In this document: in pieces, positions 1 to 9,160 of the stretch | Numbering within the stretch: the first letter of the stretch is position 1 | How the letters are laid out: each line of letters opens with the position of its first letter | From: Okeania hirsuta | Lineage (GTDB): Bacteria > Cyanobacteriota > Cyanobacteriia > Cyanobacteriales > Microcoleaceae | Length of the DNA: 62,035 bases | Direction of reading: 5' to 3' | NCBI RefSeq assembly: GCF_003838195.1 | Contig: NZ_RCBY01000019.1 | Location: 1-62,035 of the forward strand | Position numbers and translations under genes: made by a program | The notes under the pieces: generated by a model | Seen by the model: only the letters and a program-made list of their open reading frames with translations | Databases searched by the model: none | Told to the model about the DNA's origin: nothing

Positions 1-109
1 CTCTTCGATACTTTTGTGTGGTTCTAGCTTTAACAATCTCGGCATGGCGATCGCCCAACTCTTACTATTCATCCCTTAATTTATCAGGTTTAATTTTTTT
101 ATACCGATG

Positions 110-441
110 CTACCGGATTTGATATAATTCCTTAATTCCAATATCGACACCAATTGTAGGTCTTTGTGCTTCAATACTTGGTTTCTCAACTTCATATTTA
201 CAGCGCTTTTCATTTAAGTAGACTACAAAATTCTGTTGGTGCGCGGGAGTAGGGAGTATGGAGTAGGGAGTAGGAGAATGCTTTGGCCACTGTAGTCTAT
301 CTATTTGAAAACCGCTATAATAGCTATAAACCATTGATCGGCAGTACGAGAAATCACACAATTATGTATTGCTGTTACAGGTAATGGTTTGGCAAGACGC
401 ACCCAACCTATTGAAGGTAATGTAAGACGAAGGTTTTTCAA
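110..441 (-). pseudogene. TnpB (IS200/IS605-type) remnant split by a small TA-flanked element
   Basis: Minus-strand translation of 441-318 reads LPSIGWVRLAKPLPVT and then an SRTADQWFIAI segment, typical of the N-terminal half of transposon TnpB proteins. After the insertion at 201-317 it resumes as KYEVEKPSIEAQ and PTIGVDIGIKEL, the start of the RuvC-like domain with its first catalytic Asp. The frame then stops shortly after GIKEL, so most of the nuclease domain is missing. Removing 201-317 with one TA joins the parts as IAI-KYEVEKP in one frame, which shows the fragment was once continuous. It is a dead relic unrelated in sequence to the IS607 tnpB next to it. Confidence 0.75.
201..317. mobile_element. 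117-bp inverted-repeat element (family delta), TA target duplication
   Basis: The ends are imperfect inverted repeats of about 26 bases (left end CAGCGCTTTTCATTTAAGTA; the right end read backwards begins TAGCGGTTTTCAAATAGA). TA dinucleotides flank it at 199-200 and 318-319. The interior holds GGAGTAG-type tandem repeats. Related copies lie at 9058-9160, 41684-41786 and 47371-47474. No coding capacity. A TA duplication suggests mobilisation by an IS630/Tc1-type transposase, which is not in the window. Confidence 0.75.
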
Positions 442-483
442 TCAACAAAATTGGGATGGTTCAAACTGATAAATATACACCAT

Positions 484-580
484 CCGATACTATTTTGCTA
501 ACAATTGTTAACAATGCACAGTAAGATTAACTTACTGAGGGGGTATCTCCCAATGTGGTAGAAAATTTTTCTACCACGCT
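484..580 (-). ncRNA. Putative omegaRNA (reRNA) 3' part / right end of the IS607 element
   Basis: Two hairpins lie at the tnpB 3' end: 554-576 (GTGGTAG paired with CTACCAC) and 519-537 (CAGTAAG paired with CTTACTG, overlapping the tnpB stop at 527-529). The relic at 21990-22085 keeps both hairpins with different stem bases, including a T-A to C-G exchange. Family knowledge: TnpB nucleases use an RNA whose scaffold overlaps the tnpB 3' end and whose guide is copied from the flank beyond the right end, here just below position 484. The RNA itself is inferred. Confidence 0.55.
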
Positions 581-1702
581 TTTGATCAAAATTCCACGCG
601 CTCCGTTTAAGTCGCGATCAAGGCGAAAACCATCGTTACCAGTCACAACTTTTTTGCCACCTAAATTGTTGAGGATTTCACCAGTCCAGCTAACGGTTTT
701 GCTAGTGTAGGCTTCACTTACATCTACAACGACTTTGTTGTATTCAACAGCTTTATGCTTTAAGAAAAGCTCAAACCTATAGTGTGCCCAGTTCAACATT
801 TGTCTCACTGATTTACTTCTGAGTTTTCTGCTTGATTTGGTTGTCATCTGAGAAACTTCAAAAGTTGGCAGCAGAATTACATCAAAGTTTTGAACCAAAA
901 ATAAAGCTGTTTTGTGGTGCAACTCATCTATCAAGTTTCTAATTTTTGACCTCATTCGATTAGCTGCTTTTTTCATACGCTGCTTGGTTTTAGATTTAGC
1001 TTGAGTCAGCCTAGAAATCAAATCATCTAAGTGATAACAAAGTCTCTGAATTTTGCCAATATCGCCAGAACCTATCCAACCAAAACTATTTTCTGAAAAT
1101 AGCGTTAAGAAGTTTCTCACTCCAGGGTCTAATGCTACAACCCGGCCTTGATTTTCAGCCGGATGTTTTGGTGCATCAACTGGCAAGCAAAGGTAATATT
1201 GTCCTCGAGCAACAACTATTCTGCAATCTCCAAAAGTCTCAGGTAATAGCTCAGAAAATTTGAGTAACCCAAGCTTAGTGTGGTAAATACCTTTTGTTGA
1301 TACTGCCGATTTAGGTATGTAGCAAGACTGAATAGGATTTTTACGAGATTTGAATTTTACCTGCTGTACCTGTCCTGTTTGAGAATACTTAACTTTTGCT
1401 TCTCTGACTGCTATACAAGCATCACGAACAGCAATAGATTTTATCTGGTAAGGAACAGGTTTAGACCACTCAGGTAAATTCTTCAAAATCCCACCCTTGA
1501 TTGCTTTCCAATTAGCCTTGGTATCAGGTTGCTGAAGGTATTCAACGGTTCGGTTATAGGTAAACCTAGCCACACCTATCCATTGTCTGAGTAGTTGTCT
1601 TTGTTCACTATTTAGGTAAATCCGAATCTTCTTTGATTTTTTGCTTGTACTTTCTAAGTCCGTGGACTCTACAGGAGAATATGTGGATGATGGAGAGAAC
1701 AT
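527..1702 (-). CDS. tnpB: IS607-type TnpB, RNA-guided nuclease-like, zinc-finger cysteines absent
   Basis: A protein of about 391 residues from the ATG at 1702. The open frame runs further upstream, but that part lies entirely inside tnpA in another frame and is not TnpB-like, so I reject the longer start. The RuvC-like triad is visible: Asp of VALDPGVRN (about residue 192), Glu of LPTFEV (about 282) and Asp of DRDLNGARG (about 364). Between TSKT and DRDLNG, where most TnpB proteins have a CxxC...CxxC zinc finger, this one has TSKTVSWTGEI and no cysteine. It overlaps tnpA by about 95 bases, suggesting coupled translation. The frame is complete; activity is unknown. Confidence 0.85.
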   Translation of the reverse strand: MFSPSSTYSPVESTDLESTSKKSKKIRIYLNSEQRQLLRQWIGVARFTYNRTVEYLQQPDTKANWKAIKGGILKNLPEWSKPVPYQIKSIAVRDACIAVREAKVKYSQTGQVQQVKFKSRKNPIQSCYIPKSAVSTKGIYHTKLGLLKFSELLPETFGDCRIVVARGQYYLCLPVDAPKHPAENQGRVVALDPGVRNFLTLFSENSFGWIGSGDIGKIQRLCYHLDDLISRLTQAKSKTKQRMKKAANRMRSKIRNLIDELHHKTALFLVQNFDVILLPTFEVSQMTTKSSRKLRSKSVRQMLNWAHYRFELFLKHKAVEYNKVVVDVSEAYTSKTVSWTGEILNNLGGKKVVTGNDGFRLDRDLNGARGILIKSVVEKFSTTLGDTPSVS

Positions 1703-2180
1703 CGGCGACCATTTCTGATTCTGGACAATATATAGTTTGCCCTTGAACCAGGATTTTTCCACCGTTTTGTTCGACCAAATACTGTATAAGCTCGAATCCA
1801 AATCTGGTAAGTCTGTCCCTACAGGTAACAATAATTGTGAGCTTATCCCCTCGCAAGAGTCTGTCCAGTATGGCTCTAAGACCTTTTCGTTTGAAGTTGA
1901 GTCCACTGCCAATGTCTTTGATAACTTCTGCTTCTGGGTACTGGTTTTGCATGAACTCAACTTGTCTATTGAGGTCATCTTTTTGTTTTGCTGATGAGAC
2001 TCGGCAGTAGCAAATAAGGGTAGTTCTAGTTGCACCTCTGATGTAAGATTGTGTGTTATACAATCTTTGCCTGGCTTCGTTATTAATGATTTCGATTTTG
2101 CCTTCATCTGCATATTTGCGTAGTGTGTTAGGATGCAAGCCAAGTATTTCTAAGGCTTTCTGGGGTGGAACATAACCCAT
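1608..2180 (-). CDS. tnpA: IS607-family serine recombinase TnpA
   Basis: A protein of 190 residues starting at the ATG at 2180 (MGYVPPQKALEILG); the in-frame extension to 2249 has no family resemblance. The N-terminal 50 residues form a MerR-like helix-turn-helix (ALEILGLHPNTLRKYADEGK). The catalytic domain begins at LICYCRVSSAKQ, with the nucleophilic serine at about residue 62, followed by the DLNRQ and RDRLTRFG motifs of small serine recombinases. IS607 TnpA performs excision and integration. It looks intact and is followed by overlapping tnpB. Confidence 0.9.
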   Translation of the reverse strand: MGYVPPQKALEILGLHPNTLRKYADEGKIEIINNEARQRLYNTQSYIRGATRTTLICYCRVSSAKQKDDLNRQVEFMQNQYPEAEVIKDIGSGLNFKRKGLRAILDRLLRGDKLTIIVTCRDRLTRFGFELIQYLVEQNGGKILVQGQTIYCPESEMVADVLSIIHIFSCRVHGLRKYKQKIKEDSDLPK

Positions 2181-2264
2181 AATCCTATCTTGGCATACAT
2201 ATAGAAGCTTATGTGAATATATGTGAGCAAATAGATAATAGTTAGTCAACCCTTAAATTTAACT

Positions 2265-4668
2265 TTAGCGTGGCCTTGGTTGACCCCTTTCCATCATTTG
2301 CAAAGCATCTGGACTAGGATTAAATCGATAACCCCAAGAAGAGCGATCGCCATCATCCAGTATTTGAGGTGTTAGTAGGACAATTGTCTCTGCTCGTTGA
2401 TTGTCATTTTGGCTGCTGCGGAAGAGGGAACCAATGATGGGTAAATCTCCCAAAATAGGCACTTTATCTATTATTGTTCTTTCTTGCTCTTGAATAATGC
2501 CAGAAATAATCAGAGTTTGTCCATCCCGCAGGCGAATTCTACCGGATTCTACCCGACGCCTGGCAATTTCTGTACCAAATTCACTTTGATTATCAGCGTC
2601 TGTTGGCACCCTGTTTGAAATAAAGCTTACTTCTGGATTTACTGTTACAGTCACAAAACCATTATCGTCTATTCTCTCTACCTGTATAGCTAGGGTTAAA
2701 CCTACATCTTCAAACCTAACAGTTCTAGTTTCTCGACTCGTACCTCCATCATCTGTAAAATTACTGTCAATACTTCTGACAATATTTTCTACAAGTCTGA
2801 CACTAGCTATTTCTCCTTCTTGAACCACTAAAGTTGGATCGGTGAGAATCTTGGCATTACCAGTCCTCACAGTAGCCCTTAATTGACCGAGAAATCGCCT
2901 TGGATACAAAATTTGAGGGAATAAGCCAAATTCTGCCTCTCCTAATTCCACATCTATTACCCCATCATTATCAACATCTATTTCTGATGGTTCATAATCA
3001 TCAATACCAACTCTTGTCGGTTCACTTGTGGTGGGAGCTATAGGTCTGAGGAAAGTTCCTCTACCCTGATTAAGGTTAGGGATACCAGTTCCTGGAACTT
3101 CAAATGTACGTTGGCTATCAAAGAATGGGTCTCCCAAAATTGGGTTACCAGTGACAGGGCGGGAAAGAGGGTTAGTAGCATTCTGTTGTGTAATACTAGC
3201 AGGTTGAAGACTACCAAAGTTTAGAGATGCTGCCCCATTATCGTTAATAAAGAAACTGTCATTAACCCCAAAGGAGAAACTACTATTAAGGTTTTCCTCT
3301 GCTGATAAGTTAATATCTATAACCTTTACGTTTACAGCTACTTGCCTTTGTCGCAAATCTAGCTGTACCAATTGGGCTGCAGCAATCTCTACTTGTTGTG
3401 GTGGACCTACTAAAGTAACACTATTAAGTCGGCTATCAGTTACTACCTGTAAACCTTTTAACAACGGAGGAGCATCTTGGGGGTCGTAGCGTAGAGGCTG
3501 AATAACTGTTCTTTCAATTGTTTCTGTATTTGTAATTGCCTGATTAGTTCCAGGAATATTAACTGTATTTACCTGAGTTACTGGCTGACTTGTCACAACT
3601 GCACTTTCAGCTCCCATACTAACTAAGAAACCCGCAGCAGCTTGGGCAGTAACTTGGTTTAAGCGGAAAGAACGGACTACAACATTTCTGGCTTCTGCTG
3701 GTAATTCTTGCCCCACAAATACTGTATTCCCTACTCGGTTGGCCTGCAACCCACTTAGACGTAGAACATAGTTAAAAACATCTTGAACAGACTCATTTTC
3801 AATATCTAGGGAAATACTAGGTCCAGTTTCTTCTTCCCCACCTGAACTGAAGGCTACATTCAACCCGGCAGCTCTAGCTAGTAAAGCTAAAACATCTCTG
3901 ACTGGAGCATCTCGCAAAACTAAACGAGGTATTCTTTCTTGTGTGCCTAAATCTATAACTTCTACTGAGGGGTTAATATTGGATATTGCTATGTCACCTA
4001 CTGGTGGTGCTATTGCTCGTGGTTGAAAAGGAGGAACTTCACTGGGGGATGGTTGTCCTGGTAAGGTGGGGAAACCGTCTCCTGTGAGCTCAGAATCTGG
4101 TAATAATACCTTTGATTCTTGGGAGCTGGTGGTTTCTCTTGGAGGTACTACAGTAGGTTCTGGTTGTACAGGTGGGGGGGCAGGTTCAGATGCTTCTGAG
4201 GGTGGGGGAAAACTATTAGGTTTAGGTGTGGATGCCTGAGCTACTTCTCCTGACCCTGCAGCAGCGCTCAGAATAATTCCTCGCCCCCCCCCCTTGGATA
4301 ATTCTGCCTCTGGGAGCAACTTCTGTACCTTGGATGACTACCCGCACACTGTTGGCATCTACCTGCATTACTTCTACATATTTTATGCCAGGTGCTGGAC
4401 TATCTTTCCGAAATTTGTTGCCTTCGGGAATCCTAAGTTGAGCATTAATTATGTCTGCAACGAAAGAGTTATCTCTATTAACTGAGAAAACTTCGGGGCG
4501 ATCGCCATTGTTTGTCACTAGGACAATGTTCATGCCCCCTTCTGCTGAATTTAACTGGACTTGGGTAATTTGTGTAACTGCAAAAGCTGGTGTCTGGGCG
4601 ATGATTACCGCAGCTACCCCACCTAACAGTCCACTACTAAATTGAATTTGCTGTTTCACTGTCCTCAC
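2265..4668 (-). CDS. pilQ: Type IV pilus secretin PilQ, interrupted by a +1 frameshift in a G10 tract
   Basis: The outer-membrane secretin through which type IV pili extend and DNA is taken up. The N-terminal frame (4668 to about 4284) has a signal peptide (SGLLGGVAAVIIAQTPAFA) and an AMIN domain. The frame from 4293 to 2265 has a proline-rich linker, a secretin short domain (NVAFSSGG...SISLDIENESVQDVF), NolW-like repeats and the secretin core ending in LRDGQTLIISG and PILGDLPIIGSLFR. The halves are out of frame by one base at 4284-4293; nine instead of ten G would give one 800-residue protein of normal length. The likely start is GTG at 4668, or GTG at 4659 behind GAGTGAGG. It is separated from pilO by 500 bases containing repeats. 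Confidence 0.9.
4284..4293 (-). other. G10 homopolymer tract inside pilQ
   Basis: Ten consecutive C on the plus strand (G on the coding strand) fall between the AMIN domain and the linker. With ten the frame runs on into a short nonsense tail (ending GIHT at 4222); with nine it continues into the secretin. This is the only break in the gene. It may be a phase-variable tract, a transcriptional slippage site or a sequencing error. Confidence 0.9.
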
Positions 4669-4817
4669 TCCACGCTAGGCCATGATTAGGAAAATGTTGG
4701 TTTGACATCTCCAGGGGTTGAAACACCCTGGATTCTGTGTAAAAAAACACCGCAAAAGGGACAAATCCACTTTTACTTGCAGCCTGTCAACAGACTTCTA
4801 GACTCCTCGGGGTAGAC

Positions 4818-4971
4818 AAAAATCCACCTGTGAGCTTACTTTCAGAGCAGATTTTTACTTCGGGTTAAAACTCCCGTGTCGTTATTCAACCCGAAGTAAA
4901 AATCCACCTGTGAGCTTACTTTCAGAGCAGATTTTTACTTCGGGTTAAAACTCCCGTGTCGTTATTCAACC
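4818..4971. repeat. Two tandem copies of an 80-bp unit between pilO and pilQ
   Basis: AATCCACCTGTGAGCTTACT recurs 80 bases apart (4821 and 4901), and the units are nearly identical up to TTATTCAACC. ATTTTTACTTCGGGTT (4850-4865) and AACCCGAAGTAAAAAT (4888-4903) form a perfect 16-base inverted repeat, so the transcript could fold into a strong stem. The rest of 4669-5168 holds no gene I can support. A pilQ promoter probably lies here. Confidence 0.85.
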
Positions 4972-5168
4972 AGGGGATAAATCCGCCTAGCTAACTCTCT
5001 ACCGTCGTTTTTTATGTATTTGGCTAGAGTATAGGGCTTTATCCACAGCTTTGGAACTGTCACCTTTCAAATTTTTCTTTTTTCTACTTTTCCCACCCTT
5101 CCAAGCACTAACTGTCAAATTTACATATATATAACAAGATAGCATACCATAGTATTTGGCAAATTATG

Positions 5169-5966
5169 TTATCTTTTCTTTTTTTGCTTTTCTGGTTTGG
5201 CAGGTTCTGGTTTAGCCAATGATTCTTGTTTGCTTAAGGCCAACAGAGCGTGCATATCAAAGGATGTTCTGAGTCTACTTTCTGGTTGCCTGACTGGTAT
5301 AAATCTATTTTGTCTCCATTCAACTTCGATAATCTGATTTCCTTGCTGTAGTTTAGTTTTTAAGTTTTTTACTACCAGTAATGTTTGCATTCTCTCCAAA
5401 GCAATCATAAAGGCTCTTGTTTGGGCATAAGTTCCTTCAAATTCTACTTTGAATTCTCGTCGCTTTAATTTACCATTTACCAGTGGTCCTAATGAATTAT
5501 CGTTAACTATATAGTTGCCATCTTTTGACTCCACTGGTTCAAATTTAATCATTTTGGCTTGTCGGTCTTCATTACTAATTCCTGTATTAATTTGATCGAT
5601 CAGTTTATTCATATCGTACAGCAGAGTTTTCATGGTTTTTTCACTGGCAAATAAGCTGGTTACGTCTTCTCTTTGTTTCTCAGCTTCTGCCCTTTCTGCT
5701 TCTGCTTTTGGTCGTTCTTTTATTTGTTTTTTCTGTTCTTTTATAGTGTTTTTTGCTGTCTCTATTTCTGTTCTTAATGTCGCACTTTTTTCAATTGCTG
5801 GTTTGAAATGACTATATCCTAAAAATCCTGCTGCTCCTAATCCGACAACGCCAATAACTGCTCCGAGAAATCTGGGGTCTTTGAGTGAGATACCGAATAT
5901 TTTCGGACCCCCTACTTCTCCTTCTTGTTCTTCTAATTCTGGATTCCATTCATTTGCTACTACCAT
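5169..5966 (-). CDS. pilO: Type IV pilus inner-membrane protein PilO
   Basis: 265 residues. A short cytoplasmic N-terminus is followed by one membrane segment (about residues 32-52, FLGAVIGVVGLGAAGFLGY), a charged coiled coil (about 60-105, rich in Lys/Glu/Ala) and a ferredoxin-like periplasmic domain with FKVEFEGTYAQTRAFMIALE. PilO pairs with PilN to link PilM in the cytoplasm to the secretin PilQ. It begins 2 bases after pilN ends, so the two are co-transcribed and probably translationally coupled. The basic C-terminal tail (KPEKQKKKR) is a local feature. Confidence 0.9.
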   Translation of the reverse strand: MVVANEWNPELEEQEGEVGGPKIFGISLKDPRFLGAVIGVVGLGAAGFLGYSHFKPAIEKSATLRTEIETAKNTIKEQKKQIKERPKAEAERAEAEKQREDVTSLFASEKTMKTLLYDMNKLIDQINTGISNEDRQAKMIKFEPVESKDGNYIVNDNSLGPLVNGKLKRREFKVEFEGTYAQTRAFMIALERMQTLLVVKNLKTKLQQGNQIIEVEWRQNRFIPVRQPESRLRTSFDMHALLALSKQESLAKPEPAKPEKQKKKR

Positions 5967-5968
5967 TT

Positions 5969-6796
5969 TTAAAATACTCCTTTTTGTGTTAATATTTCTA
6001 TCCTATCTACTAATCCAATTGCTCCTTGACTTTTTAATTGAGGCAATAATTCTGATGCGCCTAAGGGGCTGAGATTGGTTTCGATTTTATATTCAACTAC
6101 TTGTGGTAATTCTGGTATATCCGGAGCTAAAGTTGACCTAGATTCTTGTAATTCTAGTCTGGTTGGATTAGGTTTTTTCGCAGCACTAATTAGTTTTGTT
6201 TTTTCTCCTTGGAAAAATGGGGAGTTTTGCAGTAGCAATAAAAAGTCATTAATTTGACCATAAGAATCTGCTGTCCCAGAAAATGATATAGTTGCTGTTG
6301 GTTTTGGGGGTACTGCTGCCTGTTCTTTTTTATCCCTTTTTGGAGCTTTTTTACTTGCTGGAGGTGCTGCTGGAGCAACTATTTTTGGTTCTTTTTGTTC
6401 TATACTAGCTATTTTGACCCCGCTAGGTATGAGGGTGCCAAATTCTCCCAATAAAGCTGACCATGGTTTAATTTGGTCGAAAACTGTTGCTAAGGCTTTT
6501 GCCTCTGCTTTAAATGTCTTAGTTTTTTCTTTGATTGCTTCTATATCTTTAATTTGAGTGTTTAGTTTGCTCAATTCGGCATTTAATTTGTCTAGGTCTG
6601 CCTGTAATTTGGTGTTTACTCGATTGAGATAGAACCATCCACCTGCAACTAGACCATTAACTGCTACTGCTACTGCTGCCCCAATCAGAATTGGTCTGGG
6701 GTCTTCTAGTGATAGTCCACCACCACTTACTGGTTTGGGAATATCTTTTTTATATTCTGGGCGATCGTTAAGAAAATTTATATCTAAGCCATACAT
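5969..6796 (-). CDS. pilN: Type IV pilus assembly protein PilN
   Basis: 275 residues starting at MYGLDINFLNDRPEY. The conserved N-terminal INxLNxR-type motif (DINFLNDRP), which docks into PilM, is present at residues 5-13. A single membrane helix spans about residues 33-58, followed by a coiled coil (KLQADLDKLNAELSKLN) and a periplasmic domain with a lysine/alanine/proline-rich low-complexity insert (about 140-170). Seven bases separate it from pilM and two from pilO. Confidence 0.9.
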   Translation of the reverse strand: MYGLDINFLNDRPEYKKDIPKPVSGGGLSLEDPRPILIGAAVAVAVNGLVAGGWFYLNRVNTKLQADLDKLNAELSKLNTQIKDIEAIKEKTKTFKAEAKALATVFDQIKPWSALLGEFGTLIPSGVKIASIEQKEPKIVAPAAPPASKKAPKRDKKEQAAVPPKPTATISFSGTADSYGQINDFLLLLQNSPFFQGEKTKLISAAKKPNPTRLELQESRSTLAPDIPELPQVVEYKIETNLSPLGASELLPQLKSQGAIGLVDRIEILTQKGVF

Positions 6797-6803
6797 AATT
6801 AAT

Positions 6804-7901
6804 TTAAACCTCTCTTAATCCTAAACCTAATACGACTCCTAGACTGGAACGTTGTTCTAGTGGAATTTCTTGTTCTATTTCTAGGGCTAAAGTTTCTATT
6901 GGATCGACTTTGGATGCGGGTAAACTTAAACGTTGCATAAAAAAGTCATCTATTTGTCCTATTGCTGCACCCGATCCTGTTAATAATAATTGTGCCACCT
7001 CCAAATCTTCAAATTGATTGAGATAGAAATCTATTGAGCGTCGCAGTTCATCCCCTAATTCTGCTAATACTTTTAGTAAGGCATTAGTTCCAGGGTTGGG
7101 TTCGTTGCCTGTGACTCCCATTGTATCTAATACTGGAACGGTCATTCCCAGTAGTTCGGTAGTATCTCTGGTCGGAGGTAAGTTCATTGCTTCGTTTAAG
7201 GAAGATTGCATTTGATAAGTACCAATGGGAATTGTCCGGTTAAATTGAGGTATTCCATCTACTACGATAGCAAGTTCAGTACTGTCAAATTCTAAATCTG
7301 CTATTACTGTTGCTTCTTGGGGTCCATATTGTTGAAGTATATCTTTTACTGTTCGGATTAAGGCAAAGTTACTTACTTCTAAAACGTCTATTACTAATCC
7401 TGCTTGGTGGAATACTTCTATGTAGCTATCTGTTACTTCTTTTCTAGTTGCTACTAAGGCTACTTGTACTTTTTCTAAATCATCATTTGGGTCTAGTATT
7501 ATTCCTAATTTTTGGTAGTCTACATCTGCTTCTTCTCTGGGAAATGGTAAGTATAAACCTGCTTCTTGATTCATATAATCTTGCAATTCTTGGTCGTTTA
7601 ATTCTGCTGGTACAGGTATTACACGAGTTACTGCTTCTCTGCCTGGAATTGCTGTTGCTACTCTTCTGGTTTTTATATTGTTTTCTTCTATAGCTGACTC
7701 TATTAGCTCTGATACTGTAGGGGGATCAACTATTTGACCTTCTAAAAATACATCTTCTGGCACTTCTGCTGTGGCAAGGGTTATTAACTTTAATTGCTCT
7801 CCTTGTTGACGGATTTCAGCAATATTAATTCTTTCTGGGCCTATCTCTACTCCTATTCCTGGTTGCTTTTTTTTTAACAATTTTTTTAAGTAATTAACCA
7901 T
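6804..7901 (-). CDS. pilM: Type IV pilus assembly ATPase-like protein PilM
   Basis: 365 residues of the actin-like PilM family. The phosphate-1 region GIGVEIGPERINIAEI starts at residue 15; the adenosine region LLLTGSGAAIGQID is near residue 300. PilM is cytoplasmic and binds the PilN N-terminus. It is the first gene of pilM-N-O, so the promoter must lie in the AT-rich stretch above 7901. It is well conserved and shows no lesion, unlike pilQ downstream. Confidence 0.92.
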   Translation of the reverse strand: MVNYLKKLLKKKQPGIGVEIGPERINIAEIRQQGEQLKLITLATAEVPEDVFLEGQIVDPPTVSELIESAIEENNIKTRRVATAIPGREAVTRVIPVPAELNDQELQDYMNQEAGLYLPFPREEADVDYQKLGIILDPNDDLEKVQVALVATRKEVTDSYIEVFHQAGLVIDVLEVSNFALIRTVKDILQQYGPQEATVIADLEFDSTELAIVVDGIPQFNRTIPIGTYQMQSSLNEAMNLPPTRDTTELLGMTVPVLDTMGVTGNEPNPGTNALLKVLAELGDELRRSIDFYLNQFEDLEVAQLLLTGSGAAIGQIDDFFMQRLSLPASKVDPIETLALEIEQEIPLEQRSSLGVVLGLGLREV

Positions 7902-8661
7902 AGTTCTCCTGATTTTAATTTAATACAAATATGTTTTTCTAAATTTGCCATGACTAGACCTAGAAATTATGGCTGTTTTGAATCAGTTCGCTTCCTGCAG
8001 AGGAACTGCGAAATTCTGGTGTATGATGGGGATTTTGATTTACCAAAAATGTACACACTAATTTTTCAAATAAACGTGAGGGTTGGAAATACAATGTTAA
8101 AAACTATTGATAAATTGATGATGATAATCTTGGCAATACTATCTATAAGTTAATTAAGTATTAAGGTATAGTTAGTTGTGTTTATTATCAGATTTCTATT
8201 AAAATACTCATACTAACTACCAAAAGTCTTAACTATGATTTTTTGTTTTCCAAGAGTTAGTGTTTAGTATTTAATAACTTTTGTTATGCTGATTTTTTCC
8301 ATTTTCCAAGAATAGCATTAATTTCTGAAAAATGCTTTGAATCAGTTATCAGTAATCGGTAAAAGTGTTTCGGCATTTCAACTGTATCTCCCAATTATGG
8401 CCAAGAGAAAACCAAATATAGTTAAAAAAAGTGAGCAGTTATCAGCGATTGGTAAAAGTGGTTCAGTATTGAAACTGTATTTGCCAATTCTGTGCTCAAA
8501 GAAGTCCGCGATACTCTTGATTCTAATCTACTCCAAACAATTAATATTAAATCCGTTTAATTAGCAAAAAAATTGTCTATTGGAGTGAGAAACAGTGAAC
8601 TGATAACTCAATAGTGAAGAGTCAATGATGGACTTGTTAATAGACAATCAATATTTGTCTA

Positions 8662-8842
8662 ATACCAATTTTATCTGAGGCGACACAGGATGAGGATTAG
8701 GTGTTCATTTTTGGGCGTTAGGTATAATACCAATTTTACGTGAGGCGACACAGAATTATGAAATTTATTAACTTTTCTGTCTCGCTCTACAGTCAGCTCT
8801 GATTAAAATATTATTCTATGCAACTTCACTTTAATTTTGTAT
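8662..8842 (+). repeat. Dispersed repeat with ATACCAA-type ends, copy 1
   Basis: It begins ATACCAATTTTA and ends TTAATTTTGTATAA. It contains GAGGCGACACAG twice and GAATTATGAAATTTATTAAC. The same series of blocks occurs inverted at 38071-38226, ending in ATACCAAATTAA. No coding capacity. Confidence 0.7.
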
Positions 8843-9057
8843 AAGCTATTTAGCCTACCATAAAATTATGTAATTAATTTTGCTTATATCTTTCCAAATT
8901 AAAACTAGATTGCTTATATTTTATAGACAGTTAAGTGATTTTAAAAAGTATCATTTTACAGCTTAAATTTAATCTAAAACAATGTTTTTTAACGAGAAAA
9001 TTATTGAGATTCAGTTACTAAAAACTAATCTTATAATTTTTTACTATTCTCAATTTA

Positions 9058-9160
9058 TAGCGGTGTTCACAAAGGTAGACTACAAAGCTTCTGCCTTCTG
9101 CCCTCTGCCTTCTGCCTTTAAGCCAAAATCTCTGTATTCTATGTTAATGAAAACTGCTAT
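9058..9160 (+). mobile_element. Inverted-repeat element, family delta, copy 2
   Basis: TAGCGGTGTTCACAAAGGTA at the left end and ATGTTAATGAAAACTGCTA at the right end match the ends of the element at 201-317. The interior carries TCTGCCTTCTGCCCTCTGCC heptads. Confidence 0.65.

Larger units (their letters stand above)
484..2252 (-). mobile_element. IS607-family insertion sequence (tnpA + tnpB)
   Basis: The element carries a MerR-like/serine-recombinase TnpA and an overlapping TnpB on the minus strand. Boundaries come from comparison with the non-coding relic at 21990-22321: homology starts at CCGATAC (484) and ends at a TCAACC-type end near 2252. There are no inverted terminal repeats, as expected for IS607. 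It sits about a dozen bases beyond the pilQ stop codon without disrupting it. Exact ends are uncertain by several bases. Confidence 0.75.

Noticed and set aside
1737-1994. A plus-strand 85-codon frame inside tnpA
   Set aside because: Antisense to the serine recombinase catalytic domain; no similarity to known proteins.
4818-4971. Possible CRISPR array
   Set aside because: Only two units, adjacent without unique spacers, and internal inverted repeats unlike CRISPR repeats.
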